From the IMG/VR virus record IMGVR_UViG_3300035430_000295, positions 1-48,837 of that record: a stretch of DNA of 48,837 nucleotides, one strand, 5' to 3'. The translations under genes were made by a program, and so were the position numbers. Below the pieces are notes generated by a model. It was not told the origin of the DNA. It did not search any database and saw only the letters and a list, made by a program, of their open reading frames with translations. Below, piece by piece: positions 25,370 through 33,858 of this stretch. Position 1 is the first letter of the stretch; each line of letters starts with the position of its first letter. This DNA is from a virus.

Positions 25370-27877
25370 ATGTCAGATAAACTAATTGATCCGTTAGCGC
25401 AAACATTCTATGTTGATAATCCCAAAGGGATTTTCGCAACTTCTGTTGATATTTACTTTTATGAAGGTGATTCTCGTTTACCGGTTTCTGTAGAACTAAG
25501 ACCTACAGTAAATGGAGTTCCATCGTCAGCAGACATTTATCCATTTTCTCAAATTACATTAGAACCAAGTGATGTAGTCACAAGTGCTGATGCGAATCTT
25601 CCAACTAACTTTAAATTTAAATCACCAGTATTTTTAAAGGGAGAAACATTTCATTCTCTTGTCGTTACCTGTAATAGTAAAGACTATTCGGTATGGGTTG
25701 CAAAGATGGGAGAACCCGACGTTACCAAAGCAAATCAAGACGATTCTAAGACAGTATTTGTTTCAGCAAACCCAAACTCTGGAGTATTCTTTAGATCTCA
25801 GAATGGTGCAACATGGACACCATCAGAAAGAGAGGATATGAAGTTTACTCTTTATAGAGCTAACTTCTTAGAAAATTCGGGAAATATAAACTTCTATAAT
25901 CCAGAGTTATCCGTAGGAAACGATCAAGTTTCTATTTTGGATAATGATGCATTTGAAATGGAATCTAGACAAGTGAGATTACTTTTAAGTGGTGGATTAA
26001 ATGAAGTTGGATTTGCTACTGGTGTTACGGTAAAGCAGGAAAATTCTAACGTTACGGGAAATTATATTTCAAATGCTGGTGCCGCCACATCACTATCAAT
26101 CTTTAATGCAGGTATTGGACTCACACCGTCCATTGGAGGTTTAACATATTTTGATGTAGCATTAACAAAAGTTACAGGAGAAGGAAGAAACGCCACTTGC
26201 AATTTAACTGTTCAAAGTGGAGTTGCTGTTGGTGCAACTATTGTTGCTGGTGGATCTGGATATCAAGTTGGAGACCTGGTAACAGCCAATACAGTTGGAT
26301 CAGGACTGGGAAGAAACCTAAGATTATCAGTTGGTGCGCTTGGAGATATAAACGAAATTATCGTTGATGATATTCAGGGAAATTTCAAAACTGGTGCTGG
26401 AAGTACTCTTACTTACGAAAACTCTAGTGGGATAACTACTCAAATAAATGCTTCTTCTGGAGGATTAACAGTTAGCGATACTACAGTTATACATGATGGT
26501 TTGCATATCAAGGTGAATCATCCAAATCATGGAATGTATGCTCCAGAGAGTGTTGTTTCAATTGATGATGTTGATCCAGATCATCCCAATGTAGATACAA
26601 CAGCAGACATTGATGAAGATTCTACAGCTCCAATTCCTTTAGATGATATACTTATCGATGATGAAACTGGATTGAGTATTTTTGCTAATTTTGAAAATGT
26701 TGGTGTATCTTCAACAAATCCAGGATACATTCAAATTGAGGAAGAAATAATTGCATACACTGGAATTGATGGACTTAATCTAACAGGAATTACAAGAGAA
26801 ATTGATGATACTCCAGGATCTTCTTATGAAGCGGGAGTTGACGTTGTTAAATATGAACTTAACGGAGTTTCTCTCAGAAGAATCAATAAAGTTCATGAAT
26901 TGCAAGATGCAACCGTAAATAATCCAATCGATTTAGATTATTATCATATAAGAATTGATCCTCAAGAGTCTGGAATAGATAGATCAGATAGTCCTTTTGG
27001 ATATCCAGATATGCACTTCAGAGAAACTAAGTCTAGCGGTGGTGATGATATTACCGCTACTCAGAATATTCAATATGAGATTATCGACCCAGAAATTTCT
27101 GCAACAGAAGTTAATGGTACTGATGTAGAACTTAATTTAAGAACTATAACTGGAAGAAGTGTTGGTGGTACTCAAGAAGCTTACCTTGCTGAAGACTTTG
27201 AAAAAATTTCTAGTGAGGAAGAGCATTTCTTATCTTCTCCCAGAATAATTTGTTCTCGTATTAATGAAACAGAACTTCTTGATGGAATTGATGGAATTGA
27301 AGGAAATAAATCTCTCAATATATCCGTCAATTTAACTACAACGACTCCACTACTATCACCAATGATAGATTTGGACCGTTGTTCTGTCATCTTAATCGGT
27401 AATAGAATGAATAAACCTATTACTGATTACGCTAATGATGAGCGTACTGCAGACCTAGAAAATGACCCCCATGCTTTTGTTTATGCTACTAGACCTATAA
27501 CTTTAGAGAATGCCGCGACATCTCTTCAGGTTTATGTTACTGCGTATGTGAATACTACTAGTGATTTGAGAGCCTTCTATGCTATTGATGATGACGGTAA
27601 GGAAGCCTTAATTTATTATCCTTTCCCGGGATTTGATAATATTGATAATCAAGGAAATGTTGAAGACTTCGCTAAATGTAATGGAACTCCAGATGAAAAA
27701 CTATCAAAAACTGATAGTAAAGGATTCCAATCGGACGACTTAGACTTCCAAGAGTTGAAATTTAGTATCAATAAACTCCCATCTTTTAGAGCTTTTGGTA
27801 TAAAATTATGTGCATCTACAGAAGATACAACGTATCCTGTTAGATTGAAAGATCTTAGAGTAATCGCGCTTGCTTAA
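25370..27877 (+). CDS. Virion structural protein, C-terminal half of the split DUF4815-type protein (835 aa)
   Basis: The N-terminus (DPLAQTFYVDNPKGIFATSV, then DIYFYEGDSRLPVSVELRP and VNGVPSS) is a block that, as I recall, is internal in cyanophage DUF4815 proteins, after the SPTNS-containing region. Here it starts a separate CDS. The middle includes a GGSGY repeat (IVAGGSGYQVGDLV) and a YIQIEEEIIAYTGIDGL module. The C-terminus (FRAFGIKLCASTEDTTYPVR, then LKDLRVIALA) is the usual end of this protein type. It is acidic, with no signal peptide. It is likely a baseplate or distal tail component acting beside the 2230-aa protein. Homology to internal parts of the longer family is from memory. 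Confidence 0.8.
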   Translation: MSDKLIDPLAQTFYVDNPKGIFATSVDIYFYEGDSRLPVSVELRPTVNGVPSSADIYPFSQITLEPSDVVTSADANLPTNFKFKSPVFLKGETFHSLVVTCNSKDYSVWVAKMGEPDVTKANQDDSKTVFVSANPNSGVFFRSQNGATWTPSEREDMKFTLYRANFLENSGNINFYNPELSVGNDQVSILDNDAFEMESRQVRLLLSGGLNEVGFATGVTVKQENSNVTGNYISNAGAATSLSIFNAGIGLTPSIGGLTYFDVALTKVTGEGRNATCNLTVQSGVAVGATIVAGGSGYQVGDLVTANTVGSGLGRNLRLSVGALGDINEIIVDDIQGNFKTGAGSTLTYENSSGITTQINASSGGLTVSDTTVIHDGLHIKVNHPNHGMYAPESVVSIDDVDPDHPNVDTTADIDEDSTAPIPLDDILIDDETGLSIFANFENVGVSSTNPGYIQIEEEIIAYTGIDGLNLTGITREIDDTPGSSYEAGVDVVKYELNGVSLRRINKVHELQDATVNNPIDLDYYHIRIDPQESGIDRSDSPFGYPDMHFRETKSSGGDDITATQNIQYEIIDPEISATEVNGTDVELNLRTITGRSVGGTQEAYLAEDFEKISSEEEHFLSSPRIICSRINETELLDGIDGIEGNKSLNISVNLTTTTPLLSPMIDLDRCSVILIGNRMNKPITDYANDERTADLENDPHAFVYATRPITLENAATSLQVYVTAYVNTTSDLRAFYAIDDDGKEALIYYPFPGFDNIDNQGNVEDFAKCNGTPDEKLSKTDSKGFQSDDLDFQELKFSINKLPSFRAFGIKLCASTEDTTYPVRLKDLRVIALA

Positions 27878-27879
27878 TT

Positions 27880-27910
27880 ATGGATGAAGAATTTTATGGA
27901 TGAAGAATTT
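27880..27910 (+). repeat. 16-bp tandem duplication spanning a start codon
   Basis: ATGGATGAAGAATTT occurs at 27880-27894 and again at 27896-27910. The first copy opens a frame that stops after seven codons. The second copy is in frame with the downstream gene. The first copy supplies a GGATGAAG sequence that could act as ribosome binding site for the second. Confidence 0.85.
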
Positions 27911-28174
27911 GATCAGTTTATTGAAATTGCTGATGAAGAAGAAGAAGAAAAAGGTGTTGCCCTTGTAAAAGATTATGAGGATCTTCTTAAAGATGAAAAC
28001 ACTGGAGCTGTAATCAACACAAATGATGGTGATTACGAAGCATACTTGACTATGCGGGAAATAAAGTGGAAGGAAGAACAAGAAAGAAATCAAATTTCGC
28101 ATGATATTGAATTTTTAAAAATCGCTGTGTTTGAATTACAACAACAAGTAAAGGAGTTACAAAATGAATCCTGA
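27896..28174 (+). CDS. Small acidic coiled-coil protein upstream of gp13 (92 aa)
   Basis: The protein starts MDEEFDQFIEIADEEEEEKG, has a central DENTGAVINTNDGDYEAYL block and ends in a heptad-like helix (HDIEFLKIAVFELQQQVKEL). I associate the DENTGAVINTN type with a small conserved protein next to the neck genes in cyanophages. Its function is unknown. I chose 27896 because the second copy of a 16-bp duplication begins there; an in-frame ATG at 27884 would add four residues. It overlaps the next small ORF by 11 nt, which suggests translational coupling. Confidence 0.75.
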   Translation: MDEEFDQFIEIADEEEEEKGVALVKDYEDLLKDENTGAVINTNDGDYEAYLTMREIKWKEEQERNQISHDIEFLKIAVFELQQQVKELQNES

Positions 28175-28328
28175 TGAAATCAAACTTAAGAAACTATCTA
28201 AAAACTTTGAATATGAAAAACTTTCTAGAGATATAGATAGTATAGATGATATTAAAGTTCTCCGAGATGTAACTAAAAGTTACGTTAAGTTGTACTTAAA
28301 ACAGCAAGAAACCCTTAAAATAATCTAA
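28164..28328 (+). CDS. Small hypothetical protein upstream of gp13 (54 aa)
   Basis: The frame starts MNPDEIKLKKLSKNFEYEKL and continues with a predicted helical segment ending VKLYLKQQETLKII. AAAGGAG at 28150-28156 is a good ribosome binding site for the ATG at 28164. It overlaps the end of the preceding gene by 11 nt and its TAA shares one base with the gp13 ATG. Length and context look like a conserved small phage protein, but I do not assign a family. Confidence 0.75.
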   Translation: MNPDEIKLKKLSKNFEYEKLSRDIDSIDDIKVLRDVTKSYVKLYLKQQETLKII

Positions 28329-29146
28329 TGGCTCAACCATCATCCAGACAAACCCTAATAGATTACTGTAAGAGACAACTAGGTGCTCCTGTATTGGAAA
28401 TTAACGTTGCAGATGAGCAAATAGATGATCTCCTGGATGATGCACTTCAATTCTTTCAAGAGCGTCATTTTGATGGGGTAGAAAAAACTTACCTGAAGTA
28501 TAAACTCACTCAAACTGATATTGATAGAGGAAAAGGAACAACAGGAATAACCACCACCACGGTAAGTGACGGTGGTATTGATTATGATTATGAAGAAGAT
28601 TCCAGATACTTACCCCTCCCCGATGGAGTAATCGGTGTGGAGAGGATTCTTCATTTCAATGGATCTAATAACATCTCTAGTGGGATGTTCAACTTTAAAT
28701 ATCAGTTATTTTTAAACGATATTCATTATTTGGGATCTACTGAGTTATTGACGTATCAGATGACTCAAACATTTTTATCTGATATTGATCATCTACTTAC
28801 TACTCAGAAAAAGATTAGATTTAATCAGAGAAAAGGTCGATTATACATCGACATGGATTGGAATGAGGCAGTTGCTGATGAATATTTGGTGCTGGATGCT
28901 TACGCTATTGCGGATCCATCATCATATTCAAAAGTATACAATGATTCATTCTTGAAGAAATATCTAACATCTCTTATAAAGCGTCAATGGGGAATGAATC
29001 TCATAAAATTCCAGGGAGTAAAACTTCCTGGCGGCATAGAACTAAATGGTAGACAATTATATGATGATGCTCAAAAAGAGATTGATACTATCATGGAACA
29101 AATGCCCACTTATTATGAGATGCCTCCTCTAGATATGATAGGATGA
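28328..29146 (+). CDS. 13: Neck protein gp13
   Basis: This is head-completion/neck protein gp13, which in T4 acts with gp14 to seal the head and join the tail. The 272-aa protein has the family pattern: RQTLIDYCKRQLGAPVLEIN at the start, VADEQIDDLLDDALQFFQER, then WGMNLIKFQGVKLPGG near residues 217-234 and DAQKEIDTIMEQM near the end. T4 gp13 is 309 aa. The start overlaps the upstream stop by one base (TAATG). gp14 follows 6 nt downstream. The assignment is firm. Confidence 0.93.
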   Translation: MAQPSSRQTLIDYCKRQLGAPVLEINVADEQIDDLLDDALQFFQERHFDGVEKTYLKYKLTQTDIDRGKGTTGITTTTVSDGGIDYDYEEDSRYLPLPDGVIGVERILHFNGSNNISSGMFNFKYQLFLNDIHYLGSTELLTYQMTQTFLSDIDHLLTTQKKIRFNQRKGRLYIDMDWNEAVADEYLVLDAYAIADPSSYSKVYNDSFLKKYLTSLIKRQWGMNLIKFQGVKLPGGIELNGRQLYDDAQKEIDTIMEQMPTYYEMPPLDMIG

Positions 29147-29152
29147 TAAGAT

Positions 29153-30625
29153 ATGCTCAATCCATTTTTTCAGCAAGGAACAAAAGCAGAACAAAATCTT
29201 ATCCAAGATTTAGTTAACGAACAACTTCGGATGTATGGAGTAGATGTCTATTACATCCCAAGACTTTATGTAAATGAAAAAACTATTATAAGAGAAGTAG
29301 TTGATTCTGAATTTAGAGATGCATATCCTATCGAAGCCTATGTAGATACTAGCGAAGGGTATGAAGGATCTGGGGAGATAATGAGTAAGTTTGGTATTGA
29401 ATCTCAAGATGACCTAACTCTCATTATCTCTAGAGAACGTTATGAAGAATATATAAAACCTTTAATAGAAAATAAGAGTAATATTAAATTATCAAGTAGA
29501 CCCAAAGAAGGAGATTTAATTTTCTTTCCTTTGGGTAATCGTTTGTTTGAAATTAAGTTTGTAGAGCACGAAAAACCATTTTATCAACTGAAGAAAAACT
29601 ATGTTTATGAATTGAGATGTGAATTGTTTAGAATTGGAGACGAAATTATTGATACTGATGTAGATGCAATTGATAATGCACTCTTAGGATCAGATGCTTC
29701 TCTTGGTGCAGCATTTGGATCTGGATCTGGATCCGCTGCACTCGGTATTGGTGCCGATCTTGCTGGAACAAGAGTTTACACAATGCTCGGTATTGGATCT
29801 ACAGCATCAGCACAAGCAACAGTCTTTGATGGTGGTGTAAGATATGTAACTATTACAAATAGAGGTACTGGATATACTTCTACTCCAGATATTATATTTT
29901 CATCTGCACCTGCTATCGGCGGATCAACAGCTGTTGGTGTAGCAACGATGATAACCGGAGTTGTTGATTATTGTAACGCAAATCTTGATAGATCAAGAGT
30001 TCAAGGAGTCAGGATAACTAATTCTGGATATGGATATACTTCAGATCCTCTTGTAAGATCTTCTGGTGGAGGTGGATCTGGATTTGTTGCAACTGCATCA
30101 ACTGCTAATGGAGTGGTTGGAATCATAACAGTAACTGATGGTGGTGCTGGATATTCTGGTCTTCCTACAATTAGTTTTACGGCCCCTGTTGGATCTGGTG
30201 CAACTGCTATAGCAGAAGCTGTCGTAAGTTCTGCGGGAACTATCACGGCAATTCAAATACTTGATGGTGGTGCTGGATATGCAACAACAAATCCACCCAC
30301 AATAACAGTAGCAGATCCTTACCTTGGTGGATCTGGAGACTATATTATAGGAGAAACAATTGTTGGATCTAGTAGTTCAACCACTGCTATAGTCAGGTAT
30401 TGGAATTCTACTACAAGACAATTGAATCTTTCACGACTCACGGGAGATTTCAATACTTACGATGAGTTTATTGGAGAAGAATCGGGTGCGAGACACATGG
30501 CAACTCCTGGATCTATTGCTGATAAATTTAATCTACCAGATCCTTTCGCATCTAATGATGACTTTGAAACCGAAGCGGATGCTATATTGGATTTCAGCGA
30601 AATAAACCCATTTGGTCGTCCATAA
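29153..30625 (+). CDS. 14: Neck protein gp14 with inserted GGxGY repeats
   Basis: The first 170 residues (MLNPFFQQGTKAEQNLIQDL; MYGVDVYYIPR; ELRCELFRIGDEIIDTD) are the conserved gp14 neck protein, partner of gp13. T4 gp14 is 256 aa and this protein is 490 aa. The extra length is an insertion near residues 225-400 of four beta repeats ending RGTGY, SGYGY, GGAGY and GGAGY. The conserved tail is recovered afterwards (ATPGSIADKFNLPDPFASND, then DFSEINPFGRP). The repeats belong to the same family as those in the giant gp7-position protein, and may decorate the neck surface. Confidence 0.92.
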   Translation: MLNPFFQQGTKAEQNLIQDLVNEQLRMYGVDVYYIPRLYVNEKTIIREVVDSEFRDAYPIEAYVDTSEGYEGSGEIMSKFGIESQDDLTLIISRERYEEYIKPLIENKSNIKLSSRPKEGDLIFFPLGNRLFEIKFVEHEKPFYQLKKNYVYELRCELFRIGDEIIDTDVDAIDNALLGSDASLGAAFGSGSGSAALGIGADLAGTRVYTMLGIGSTASAQATVFDGGVRYVTITNRGTGYTSTPDIIFSSAPAIGGSTAVGVATMITGVVDYCNANLDRSRVQGVRITNSGYGYTSDPLVRSSGGGGSGFVATASTANGVVGIITVTDGGAGYSGLPTISFTAPVGSGATAIAEAVVSSAGTITAIQILDGGAGYATTNPPTITVADPYLGGSGDYIIGETIVGSSSSTTAIVRYWNSTTRQLNLSRLTGDFNTYDEFIGEESGARHMATPGSIADKFNLPDPFASNDDFETEADAILDFSEINPFGRP

Positions 30626-30636
30626 GGGTTACTTTT

Positions 30637-30644
30637 GTTAAATA
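30637..30644 (+). promoter_or_regulatory. Weak late promoter candidate upstream of gp15
   Basis: GTTAAATA shares the TAAATA core but not the first bases of the consensus. It lies in the 42-nt gap between gp14 and gp15, the only sizeable gap in the neck block. Confidence 0.35.
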
Positions 30645-30667
30645 GTATATAATTATCATTTAATCTA

Positions 30668-31672
30668 ATGTTTGAGTACTTCTACCACGAGATATTAAGA
30701 AAAACGGTAATATCATTTGGAACACTTTTTAATGACATTAACATTAAAAAGACAGATTCTTCAGATAATGTTACCTCGGTAGTAAAGGTGCCTCTTGCAT
30801 ATGGACCTATGCAAAAGTTTCTTGCTAGGCTTGAGCAATCGGAAGATTTGAATAAAGCGACTCAAATTACATTACCTAGAATATCTTTTGAGATGACTGG
30901 TATTTCTTATGATTCTGCAAGAAAAGTAACAACTACTCAAACATTTTTAGCAGGAACAAAAGACGATGGTTCAGACATTAGAAAAAATTACATGCCCGTA
31001 CCTTATAATGTAGATTTTGAGTTAAGTATATACACAAAAATAAATGATGAAATGCTTCAAATCGTGGAGCAGATTTTACCATATTTTCAACCACAGTATA
31101 CAATGACTGTTAATCTCATTGATACTATTGGTGAAAAACGAGATGTTCCTGTTATTTTAAATTCCATATCAATGGATGATCAATATGAGGGAAATTTTGA
31201 ATCTAGAAGATCTTTAATTTATAGTTTAAGATTTACTGCAAAAACCTATATCTTTGGACCTGTCTCCACTGGAGCTGGAGTTACAGACATCATCAGAAAA
31301 TCTGTTATTGGATTTGGTGCAGGTGGAGTTGGATCTAGACAGATTGATGTTAGATATACTGCAGAACCAGTCGCTACTAAGAGTTACTCTGATAGTAATA
31401 CCACCACACTACTTAAGGACTTCCTTAAAACAGAAACAGTCCTGGAAGTTGTTTCTTCCTCGGGAATTTCTGCAGGAGATAAAGTATCGATCGGAGAAGA
31501 GACACTATACGTCTCTGATGTAAATGGTAATAAACTCAGAGTAACAAGAGGATATTATTCAACATCTGTTATTGATCACGTTGGTGGTACTGGGGTTAAG
31601 TTGATCACCGAGGCTGATAACGCCAAGATTGAAGTTGGTGATGACTTTGGATTTGGTGGTGATTGGTCATGA
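30668..31672 (+). CDS. 15: Tail sheath stabiliser / tail completion protein gp15
   Basis: This is gp15, the tail terminator that stabilises the sheath and joins it to the neck. Family features are the MFEYFYHEILRKTVISFGTL start, ITLPRISFEMTGISYD near residues 80-95, and DEMLQIVEQILPYFQPQYTM near 130-150, nearly identical to the T4 motif. T4 gp15 is 272 aa. The extra C-terminus (after about residue 255) contains an SIGEETLYVSDVNGNKLRVT module also seen in the giant protein and the 835-aa protein. It ends in an ATGA overlap with gp16. Confidence 0.93.
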   Translation: MFEYFYHEILRKTVISFGTLFNDINIKKTDSSDNVTSVVKVPLAYGPMQKFLARLEQSEDLNKATQITLPRISFEMTGISYDSARKVTTTQTFLAGTKDDGSDIRKNYMPVPYNVDFELSIYTKINDEMLQIVEQILPYFQPQYTMTVNLIDTIGEKRDVPVILNSISMDDQYEGNFESRRSLIYSLRFTAKTYIFGPVSTGAGVTDIIRKSVIGFGAGGVGSRQIDVRYTAEPVATKSYSDSNTTTLLKDFLKTETVLEVVSSSGISAGDKVSIGEETLYVSDVNGNKLRVTRGYYSTSVIDHVGGTGVKLITEADNAKIEVGDDFGFGGDWS

Positions 31673-32088
31673 GTAATAAGTTTGAAGAACTAGATGATAC
31701 CTTTAATGTAGATGCGGATATAGTTGAAGTGGAACCCGTAACTCCTAAAAAGAAAATTGAAGAAATAAAAGCAACTTCTAATGATATAAAAAAAGACTAT
31801 GATTATACAAGAGGAAATCTTTATTCTTTAATTGAAAAAGGTCAGGAAGCAATTAATGGTATCCTTGAATTAGCCCAAGAAACAGAGCAAGCAAGGGCAT
31901 ATGAAGTTGCTGGTCAATTGATTAAAAATGTTGCTGATGCAACAGATAAATTGTTAGATCTTCAGAAAAAACTGAAAGACGTTGAAGAAGAGTCTTCAAA
32001 AGGACCAACAAATGTTACCAATGCTCTTTTTGTAGGATCTACCGCAGATCTAGCAAAACTTTTAAAACAGCAACAAGATAATAAATAA
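31669..32088 (+). CDS. 16: Small terminase subunit gp16
   Basis: This is the small terminase, which recognises or regulates concatemer DNA for packaging with gp17. The 139-aa protein has the T4-like order: a variable N-terminus, DYDYTRGNLYSLIEKGQEAI, a central helical hairpin (ARAYEVAGQLIKNVADATDK), and the conserved end NVTNALFVGSTADLAKLLKQ that matches T4 gp16. I start it at the ATG at 31669, which overlaps the gp15 stop (ATGA). The upstream TTG at 31663 is less likely. The large terminase gp17 does not follow; a fibre cluster does. Confidence 0.92.
   Translation: MSNKFEELDDTFNVDADIVEVEPVTPKKKIEEIKATSNDIKKDYDYTRGNLYSLIEKGQEAINGILELAQETEQARAYEVAGQLIKNVADATDKLLDLQKKLKDVEEESSKGPTNVTNALFVGSTADLAKLLKQQQDNK
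32080..32087 (+). promoter_or_regulatory. T4-type late promoter (AATAAATA)
   Basis: AATAAATA overlaps the TAA stop of gp16 and lies 24 nt before the next ATG. It marks the start of the fibre/adhesin transcription unit. Confidence 0.6.
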
Positions 32089-32111
32089 TCCTACACCTAA
32101 ACGCAAATCAA

Positions 32112-32438
32112 ATGAGTGTTCCTGCAGTAACATCATTAGTAATATACAAAGGAACTGATTTCGAGAAAAAAGTTTCTATTGCTTTAACATCTTTGGCTGG
32201 TACAGAAACCATAACCGCCAAAATTAGAAAGCATGAAACTGCGAGCACCTCGTATAGTTTTGATACTCACATCGATACGACTAATAACGCTGTTGTTATA
32301 TCAATGGGCAATAGTGTTACCGACGATTTAACAGAGGGTAGAAATTATTTTGATATTATTTCTCAAAATTCATCTACTAATAAAATTATGAAATTGGTTG
32401 AAGGTTCAATAATAGTAAATCCAACGGTATCCTCATGA
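32112..32438 (+). CDS. Small virion-like beta protein of the fibre cluster (108 aa)
   Basis: The sequence MSVPAVTSLVIYKGTDFEKK, then ITAKIRKHETASTSYSFD and GRNYFDIISQNSSTNKIMKL, then VEGSIIVNP resembles small beta-sandwich proteins placed among fibre genes of marine phages (the KGTDF...KIRKH...EGxIIV pattern). A role as a fibre-linked or baseplate accessory protein is inferred from context only. It has its own late promoter upstream and ends in an ATGA overlap with the glycine-rich adhesin, so the two are translationally coupled. Confidence 0.7.
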   Translation: MSVPAVTSLVIYKGTDFEKKVSIALTSLAGTETITAKIRKHETASTSYSFDTHIDTTNNAVVISMGNSVTDDLTEGRNYFDIISQNSSTNKIMKLVEGSIIVNPTVSS

Positions 32439-33337
32439 ATTTTTTATCTCAATTTATGATGATGTCTTCCGCAATCATAGCGGCATCTCCAACTGATGAT
32501 GAGGCATTATTCACAACTCCAGGTACATATAATTGGGTTGCTCCACCAAAGGTGAGAACCATAAGTGTTGTATGTATTGGGGGAGGCGCTGCCCCCGCAC
32601 TTTCTCTTAACAACAATCCTGGTGGGGGTGGAGGAGCTTTAGTTTATGCTAATAATATAGTAGTTACTCCAGGAGAATCTTATACCGTTGTTGTAGGAAA
32701 GGGTGGAGATTCTCAAGGAAGTTCTACAAGCCCTTTATCGGGAGAAAATGGAGGTCTTTCTAGTTTTGCTACAGATACTGTTACATTAATTGCTAACGGT
32801 GGTTTTGCCAATGGTAATGGTGGAACTTATTCTGGTGGTGATGGTGGTGGAAATGGTGGACCAGCCAATGCCTCGCAGGGATATGGCGGAGGTGGAGCTG
32901 GTGGATATAGTGGAGATGGTGGAGCTGGCGGACAAGGTGGAACTTCTTCTCCAGCAAGTTCTGGTGATGATGGAGCAGGTGGTGCTGGAGGTGGTGGAGG
33001 TGGATCTTATGCACAAACATTTACTTCAACTCAACCAGGTAGAGCATCTTCGGGTGGAGGAACAGGAGCTTATGGACAAGGTTCAAGCGGATCTGGTGGA
33101 CTTGGAGCATCGTCTGATTCTGGTCTAGGAAATGCAACTGCTGCTGGAGGAGGAAGTAATGGTACTAACGGCGATTTAAACGGTGGTTTATACGGTGGTG
33201 GTGGAAGATCCGGATTTGTGAAATTAGTAACTCCAATCTTATACCTTGCTGGAGGATCCGGAGGATCAGGCGTTGTCCGTATAATATGGCCAGGGAATGT
33301 TAGACAGTTCCCTTCACTAAATACTCAAGAGATATAG
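32435..33337 (+). CDS. Glycine-rich tail adhesin-like protein (300 aa)
   Basis: Residues 28-60 (FTTPGTYNWVAPPKVRTISV, then VCIGGGA) are the usual opening of phage glycine-rich domains. From about residue 65 to 265 the protein is built from Gly-rich runs (GGDGGGNGG; GGGGAGGYSGDGGAGG). It finishes with SGGSGVVRIIWPG, the common closing motif of this fold. T2/S16 gp38-type adhesins use comparable poly-glycine II bundles at the fibre tip. No gp37 partner is recognisable here, so a receptor-binding role is a reasonable inference. It overlaps its upstream neighbour by 4 nt, and a chaperone-like gene follows 12 nt later. Confidence 0.8.
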   Translation: MNFLSQFMMMSSAIIAASPTDDEALFTTPGTYNWVAPPKVRTISVVCIGGGAAPALSLNNNPGGGGGALVYANNIVVTPGESYTVVVGKGGDSQGSSTSPLSGENGGLSSFATDTVTLIANGGFANGNGGTYSGGDGGGNGGPANASQGYGGGGAGGYSGDGGAGGQGGTSSPASSGDDGAGGAGGGGGGSYAQTFTSTQPGRASSGGGTGAYGQGSSGSGGLGASSDSGLGNATAAGGGSNGTNGDLNGGLYGGGGRSGFVKLVTPILYLAGGSGGSGVVRIIWPGNVRQFPSLNTQEI

Positions 33338-33349
33338 TAGAGATTTTAA

Positions 33350-33835
33350 ATGTTAATAAAATTAGAAAATGGTATTCCAGTTGGAAATCCCATTGATGAA
33401 AAAAATTTTAGAACACTACACAATAACACATCTTTTCCTAGATCTCTAACTGTTGATTGTGTAGAACCTTTTGGTTATGGTTTATATCAATACACGAGAC
33501 CTCCTGTTCCAGGAACACACTTTAAAGTTGAAGAAACAGTTCCTGTAAAAAATTCTGATGGAATTTATATGCAGACTTGGGAAACTAAAGCGATGTCTGC
33601 AGAAGAAATTGAAAAATCTACAGAATTGAAAAAAGTTGAAATTAAAAGATTACGGGATGAAAAATTAAAGGCAAGTGATTGGACTATGATGTACGATGTT
33701 CGCGAGAATGATCGTTATTCTGATGAATTTATACAAGCATGGTTAAATTATAGAGAGGACCTGAGAGAAATATCAACTCAAAAAGGATATCCGTGGAATA
33801 TTCGATGGCCAATTGAACCTACCCTTACTAAATAA
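33350..33835 (+). CDS. Probable tail-fibre assembly chaperone-like protein (161 aa)
   Basis: The last 75 residues contain EIKRLRDEKLKASDWTMMYD, then DEFIQAWLNYREDLREI and PWNIRWPIEPTL. The pattern R-D-x-x-L-x-x-S-D-W, then W-x-x-Y-R-x-x-L-R-x-I, ending in a W-P-x-x-P-like motif, is common in tail fibre assembly proteins and short fibre-associated chaperones. The first 90 residues are beta-rich. Position directly after the adhesin supports an adhesin-specific assembly role. The exact family is not certain. Confidence 0.7.
   Translation: MLIKLENGIPVGNPIDEKNFRTLHNNTSFPRSLTVDCVEPFGYGLYQYTRPPVPGTHFKVEETVPVKNSDGIYMQTWETKAMSAEEIEKSTELKKVEIKRLRDEKLKASDWTMMYDVRENDRYSDEFIQAWLNYREDLREISTQKGYPWNIRWPIEPTLTK
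33827..33834 (+). promoter_or_regulatory. Late promoter candidate (ACTAAATA)
   Basis: ACTAAATA overlaps the TAA stop of the chaperone-like gene and lies 24 nt before the next ATG. It has the TAAATA core, with two differences from the full consensus. Confidence 0.45.
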
Positions 33836-33858
33836 AGACATACTAAAAAGAGACGAGA

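Noticed and set aside
18379-27877. Diversity-generating retroelement target or cassette
   Set aside because: No reverse transcriptase, template repeat or variable repeat is visible in the window. Arg/Lys enrichment is not the adenine-directed pattern expected at AAY codons.
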